Assembly (NCBI GenBank): GCA_963513935.1 | Contig: OY740774.1 | Location: forward strand, 24,633,949 to 24,697,948 | Direction: 5' to 3' | Length of the DNA stretch: 64,000 bases | Source: Aphrophora alni | Taxonomy: Eukaryota; Arthropoda; Insecta; Hemiptera; Aphrophoridae | Part shown: positions 59,295 to 64,000 of the stretch, one piece after another | Numbering within the stretch: position 1 is the stretch's first letter | Layout of the letters: every line of letters starts with the position of its first letter | The notes under the pieces: generated by a model | The model's input: the letters and a program-made list of their open reading frames with translations, nothing else | Database searches by the model: none | What the model was told of the DNA's origin: nothing | Program-made: the position numbers and the translations under genes

Positions 59295-60512
59295 CAGTGT
59301 GTGCAGTTAGTAGGGTGTCAAACTTTGGGACATGATTCTGGATATCAAAGTATAGAAAAAAGATCCCATAGACATATGTTCAAAAATACTTATTTTTCTG
59401 TTTATATTTTTTTCAAAAATAGGTTATAACCCCAGAAAGGATTGAGATATTTTTTTTTGCGAATTTTGCAGTATTCCATAAATTGTTATATTTTTTCACT
59501 TAATAGATTAAAACCAGCGTTCGTTAAAAGTTTTGATGATAAATATCTAATTTAAAAGAAAAAAATTATAATATTTTTCATGCTGAAGTTCTTTTTGTTC
59601 TATGTAGAAGAATATGTCGAGATAACGGTAAAAATCACTATTAACTAACACAATGTAATTTACTAGGACAATCGAGACCTAGTAAATAAAATTTAATCTC
59701 TACTTAGTGTACTCACTTTAGTGGTACAATTCCGATGCATTCTAGCTGGATGTACTTCTCATGAAGTCTTGGATTAGATGCCTTTCTTTCATCTTTCCAA
59801 TCAGCTCCTTCCTTCTTGATCAATCTTGTTATTTTCCGACCCTGACACTATTAGAATATTGGAGGGCTAGAGGTCTTTATTTTATCTTCTTTTTATAAAG
59901 CAATGATACTTGAGTGGTTTTTTGTCTTTAAACAGCCAGACAAAAATATATCCACAATTATACAAACTGGCTAAAACCAATCAAACTACAGTAATTTTAA
60001 TTCCAAACTAACGGATTTTGAATTAAGTGTAATTCACTTGAAATGAGAAATTCTCTACATGTATGTAACAGATAATTTAATTAGGCCTGATTGAAATACT
60101 GTATAATCAATTATGTTAATGTATTGCTACAATTAAATACAACAGATGCGTGTTTAATTACAAATTGTATTTTAATGTTGAAGTTTCCAAAATTTTAAAG
60201 ATTATCGTAATACTCTCATGTGTTCTAATATATTAACATTATTATAGTTTTTTAACCAACATATCGTCTATCTTTCCATATAAATACAATACAAATAAAA
60301 ACATAACTTTGTTCAGTATTATAAAAGAGGAACATTTTTTATCTTTTAAATTTTATTGTAAATTCAACAGTTTTCAAAATATTTGGCAACAAAAACCTGA
60401 GAGATGGAAAACAAAGTATTTTTGAAAAAATGTTTATAAGAAAAGTTTTTATTTTTTCTTATGTCCAGAATCACTTCCCAAAATTTGCCATCTGACTTAC
60501 TAGACACTGTGT
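59295..60512. mobile_element. Diverged inverted-repeat element, about 1.2 kb, TA-flanked
   Basis: The left end CAGTGTGTGCAGTTAGTAGG and the reverse complement of the right end (CACAGTGTCTAGTAAG) align imperfectly. Inward, 'aaactttgggacatgattct' aligns with 'aaattttgggaagtgattct', and 'ttcaaaaatactt' occurs in both. TA stands outside both tips (59293-59294, 60513-60514). The element contains an inverted family A copy. No transposase frame is seen. Confidence 0.65.
59715..59940 (-). repeat. Repeat family A, copy 18 (inverted, inside the 1.2 kb element)
   Basis: In plus sequence: 'tcactttagtggtac', 'tctttcatctttccaatcag', 'ttgatcaatcttgtta', 'attagaatattggagggcta' and 'tttttgtctttaaacagcc'. It is nested in the surrounding inverted-repeat element and so is younger than that element or was carried by it. 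Confidence 0.78.
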
Positions 60513-61475
60513 ATTCCTAACTACGTAACAACAGGTGTATAAACAATTCTCAGTGACAACCTTTTCTTTGTGTTAATTTTTCACCATCTAAAATACCTCT
60601 TCAATAGAGAGTAAACAAATTTGTTGAATAACTGTATCTATAGATCTACAACAAACTAAAGAATAAATTCGTGGTCGTGAACAATCCCACCTGTTCTTCC
60701 ACACAGCTCAACTTGTCAAATATGTTGGGGGCAGGTTTCTTCCTCTGCAATCCTCTTACTTCTCTTTTCTTTGTTGTAGGCCAATATTTAGTGTTATTTC
60801 ATTTAATTCTACTATTATGTTCTTTATCCATTTATATTTTACTTTATACAATGTGTTTTAAGCCTCCCCGTTCTCACCTAAGATTTTCTTTTCCATTGAT
60901 CGTTTAATTTGGAGCCTTGGACCCAGGACCCAGAACCAGAAACACTACATTTGAGGCACTACATTTTTTACAATATATAGGGTTCTAAAAACCAAAGGTA
61001 TGAACAGAATTAAAATAATTTTGATCGCTATCAGATATATACCATTTTGTACTTTTTGGAGTGTAAATTTTAATTAAAAAGGAGTATAGTTTAAAAGCAA
61101 TAAAATTTATTTTTATTCTGTTTCTATCATGCATCCGTTTTTATAATAAAAAAGCGGGTTTAAATGATGTTTCAACGGTCCGATATTTATTTGAAACTTT
61201 AAAGTTGTTGGTGGAATAGTGAACAACTTATTGTGTTGTTAATAAACAGTAAAGTTTTTGCTCGAATAATTTATCACCTTATTACTTTCCTTAGAGTGAA
61301 TTCTGAAATAAAATAAGATTTTTTTAAATATTTTAAAAGATGCCATTTTGTATTGGAATAAAATAGCGACCATTAGTTGCTCGGTTATTTTCTATTAAAC
61401 AAGACCATTGAAATGAGGTATTATTTGATGGGTGCTTTATATTTGAAAATACCCACTTGCCTCCCAAAAACCCAT
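60513..61475. other. No gene recognised
   Basis: The plus frame at 60671-60907 (78 codons) is Ser/Leu/Phe-rich and matches no known family. The rest is AT-rich. Confidence 0.45.

Positions 61476-61508
<33 letters not shown>
61476..61508. repeat. (TA)n microsatellite
   Basis: A slightly interrupted TA run. Confidence 0.88.
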
Positions 61509-61552
61509 ACATATATACGAAGAAGAACAAATGGTGGATGATAGAACGCAAA

Positions 61553-61899
61553 AAACTCTCTTTATACTTTTCACAAATTTATTTATAACATGTCTAGGCA
61601 GGTTTTGTCAGTCATGAAATTATTTAAGCGCTTAAAATATATTAAGAGAAAAACAAAAATAACAGGTAAAACAGTCCCGTTACTTAGCCTAGGTGCTTGA
61701 AGATGAATTAAAGGACGTAATTCGGGATGAAGGTGTTCTAATTTCCCCTCTTATAACTTCCAGGCTAAGTAACGGGACCTGCTACGTAACATTGATGTTT
61801 TCCTTAGTATATTTTAAGGTGCCACTGAGAATGCCGCAACTTATTAAACCTAGGTAGACGCGACTCACATAAATTTGTGAAAGGTAAAAAAAAGAGTTT
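61553..61899. repeat. Foldback (MITE-like) element, about 347 bp
   Basis: Imperfect inverted arms: 'aaactctctttatacttttc' at the left aligns with the complement of 'aaggtaaaaaaaagagttt' at the right, and 'tcacaaatttat' with 'ataaatttgtga'. The inner parts are perfect for 17 bases: GTCCCGTTACTTAGCCT at 61674-61690 and its complement at 61762-61778. There is no coding sequence. The TSD is not resolved. Confidence 0.72.
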
Positions 61900-64000
61900 G
61901 TCATTCGATTTAGTATTTAATTAAATTCTATGTACATAGTTTCGTACATTAATTGTATAGGTTTTGACGGCATTGGAATTAGAGACGTGGTACGTTGCTT
62001 CAGGGCTGCTACTACATGAATTATTGTCCTTGCCTTTAGTGGTTCAGTGTCACAGAGATGCAGATAACAAACGAAGATCATGATAGTCATTTCAATGTCG
62101 ACTTTATTCAAATAAAGTATTTGTTGTGGAAAATATTGTGGTTCTTTTTTATAATTTTTGTTATCAATAATTAGGATTAATATGCTTCTTTTCTTTCTTA
62201 AATTACATTTGAAATGGTATAGGTTATAGTTCAAAAGAAATATAGGCATAGAATTTTATATTGTTTATTCCAACCAAACAATAATTTCAGAGTTACAGAT
62301 CATACTGCTTATTAAGATTAGGTTAGTAATTTTTATTTAATTTAAAAATATATATTCTTATATTTTATTTAGAGAATAAATTCGTTTCCTTGTTTCAAAT
62401 TGAGAAAGTGAATATATTCAAATAACTTTTGTTTTGTTTTTTTAAATAGATTACATAGTCTGATGCAACACAAAGTCAAAGTTATGTAAATGTAATTGAA
62501 ACAACGATGGATTTATATTTGAATAACTTACAACTGAAATTTTTGTTACAATTAAAATCAAAATATTATACTACTAGACATACAATATAAGAAATAATCT
62601 ATAAATACATAAAACCAACTAAGTATTAAAGCTTAAAGATTTAATTTTCACATATTTATTACTATAATGAAACATATCCGTAGAAAACTATTGTTTTCTG
62701 AGATAAAAAAAAAGAGAAGAAAATGTAATTATTCTTTTTATGTTTAGGGGCAGTATTTATTTAAAGAACAGAATATAACTTTTTTTTAATTTTAGAGAAG
62801 AAAAGAAAACGAAAATATTATACTCATAAATTAGTAGTTAAAGTTTTAATTAACATATTTTATAAATTACTTTCAAGTTGAAATTTTTATCATATATTTA
62901 ACATTTTAACTCAATTTATTTAGTGCAACGTCTATTTTATTGAAATCTATTATTATTTGTTGAGACTTTAACAACTTTTTAACAACATGTGTTTTTATTA
63001 TATTTTTTAATTATATTTTTTTATGTACAATTATTTAGTTTAACATTATACACTCAAAATTTATAATACATATTATTTTACCTGTTTATCATGTTCTTGA
63101 ATAATATTTAACATACATTGTTGTATAAACTTAAAGGGAAATTTACCAGAACCAAAAAAAATAAATAATTTAACAAAACATTGTTATGTGCTCTAGTAAA
63201 GTTAAATTACAACAAATTTTATTAAACGACATTACAACGTAATATACAATATAATTATTGTTTTATTATAATCGTATATTTTATATAATTGTTGTTTCAT
63301 ATTTTTCAAACGAATATAATTGTTTTCAGTTGTTTTTAAAGATGCATACAAGTTAAAATAACCCATGGAGGAACATAACAAAACAAAATATTATTGATTT
63401 AAGAAAATAATTTAAAATATTAGATTTTTATTTTAAAAAGTGACGGTAATTAAATAAGTTGAAAGATTTTAAATAATATTACTTACTGTTTTGTTTTTTA
63501 AATTCCATAGATAGTTAAAATATTAGACGCAATGTTGCATTAAACCAATTTTTTTTCTTAAAATTTAATAATCTTAAATACAATTTCCTACTAAATAAGT
63601 GATTCGATCCATTTAAACTTTTATTTATAAAATTAATTTTTTATACATGGTAAACTACAACATAATTTATTAAATAATGTTTAACAAAAAATATTTGTTT
63701 TGAACTCTGAACTAAATACAAAAAAAAAAAACGTATACGAAGCGAATTGTAAAACTATTTTAAACAAATCACCAAACATTTATTAAAATATGTATAATTT
63801 TCTTTTAAATTTAGTCTGTTTTAAAAGAAGAGCAGAAAGACTAATCAGTTTAACTTGGTACATTTCAATAGACATCAATATAAAACAACCTTCATTCATT
63901 TATTACAAATCATTTTAACACTTTTTGGATAGAATAATTTACATTTAGATCAATCTGCTCTGGAAGGCCGGATCTTAAATTAACGTCTCAAATGAGAAGA
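61900..64000. other. Very AT-rich stretch without recognised genes
   Basis: The minus frame at 61917-62249 (110 codons) is the only long one. It begins MPIFLLNYNLYHFKCNLRKK and matches nothing I know. From about 62300 to the end the sequence is extremely AT-rich with short A and T runs and no repeat or gene that I can see. Confidence 0.5.

Noticed and set aside
61917..62249. 110-codon minus-strand gene
   Set aside because: There is no recognised domain, the base composition is AT-rich like its surroundings, and there is no sign of splicing or conservation.

Overview
This window looks like AT-rich arthropod nuclear DNA, most likely insect. The evidence is spliced genes with GT/AG signals, long di-nucleotide microsatellites, and the mix of Jockey, I-type, Penelope, Tc1/mariner, PIF/Harbinger and hAT elements. 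The order cannot be fixed from the sequence; a hemipteran is possible but this is only a guess. I recognise no conserved host gene, tRNA, rRNA or CRISPR. Nearly every coding signal belongs to a mobile element, usually a decayed one, so this is transposon-rich intergenic or intronic DNA.

Layout. 0-11 kb: copies of a dominant short repeat (called family A here), a mariner-type transposase relic (1.4-2.3 kb), a 3.5 kb palindrome (4.3-7.8 kb) and a block of inverted 'gtgatccaaaaatt' modules (7.8-9.4 kb). 11.5-12.4 kb: a degenerate 20-bp minisatellite. 13.4-15.4 kb: (CA)n and a Jockey-type ORF1 with its 5' leader but no ORF2. 15.9-17.4 kb: a gutted PIF/Harbinger element with a MADF/BESS gene and one transposase exon. 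17.4-20.8 kb: the best preserved element, a 3.36 kb DNA transposon with 36-bp perfect terminal inverted repeats (TIRs) around a spliced gene of the DUF7869-like family. 21-29 kb: family A copies and an RNase H relic. 29.4-36.6 kb: two 5'-truncated Jockey copies, each with a target site duplication (TSD) that can be read. 38-42.5 kb: small LINE and transposase fragments and repeat families B and D. 43-49 kb: a nest in which a hAT MITE sits in an RNase H-bearing LINE, which sits in a Penelope-like element (PLE), itself head-to-head with a second PLE copy. 49-52 kb: a hairpin element, three family A copies and a 914-bp TA-flanked foldback transposon. 54.3-55.2 kb: a third PLE relic. 59-62 kb: two more inverted-repeat elements. 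The last 2 kb is very AT-rich and featureless.

The elements do not form a pathway. They record successive insertions whose order can be read from nesting, TSDs and TIRs. The most interesting unit is the DUF7869-like transposon at 17435-20798. Next come the 63-bp duplication around the LINE at 43.3-46.7 kb, the stop codon shared by two inverted PLEs, and the 18-copy family A with its conserved palindrome.
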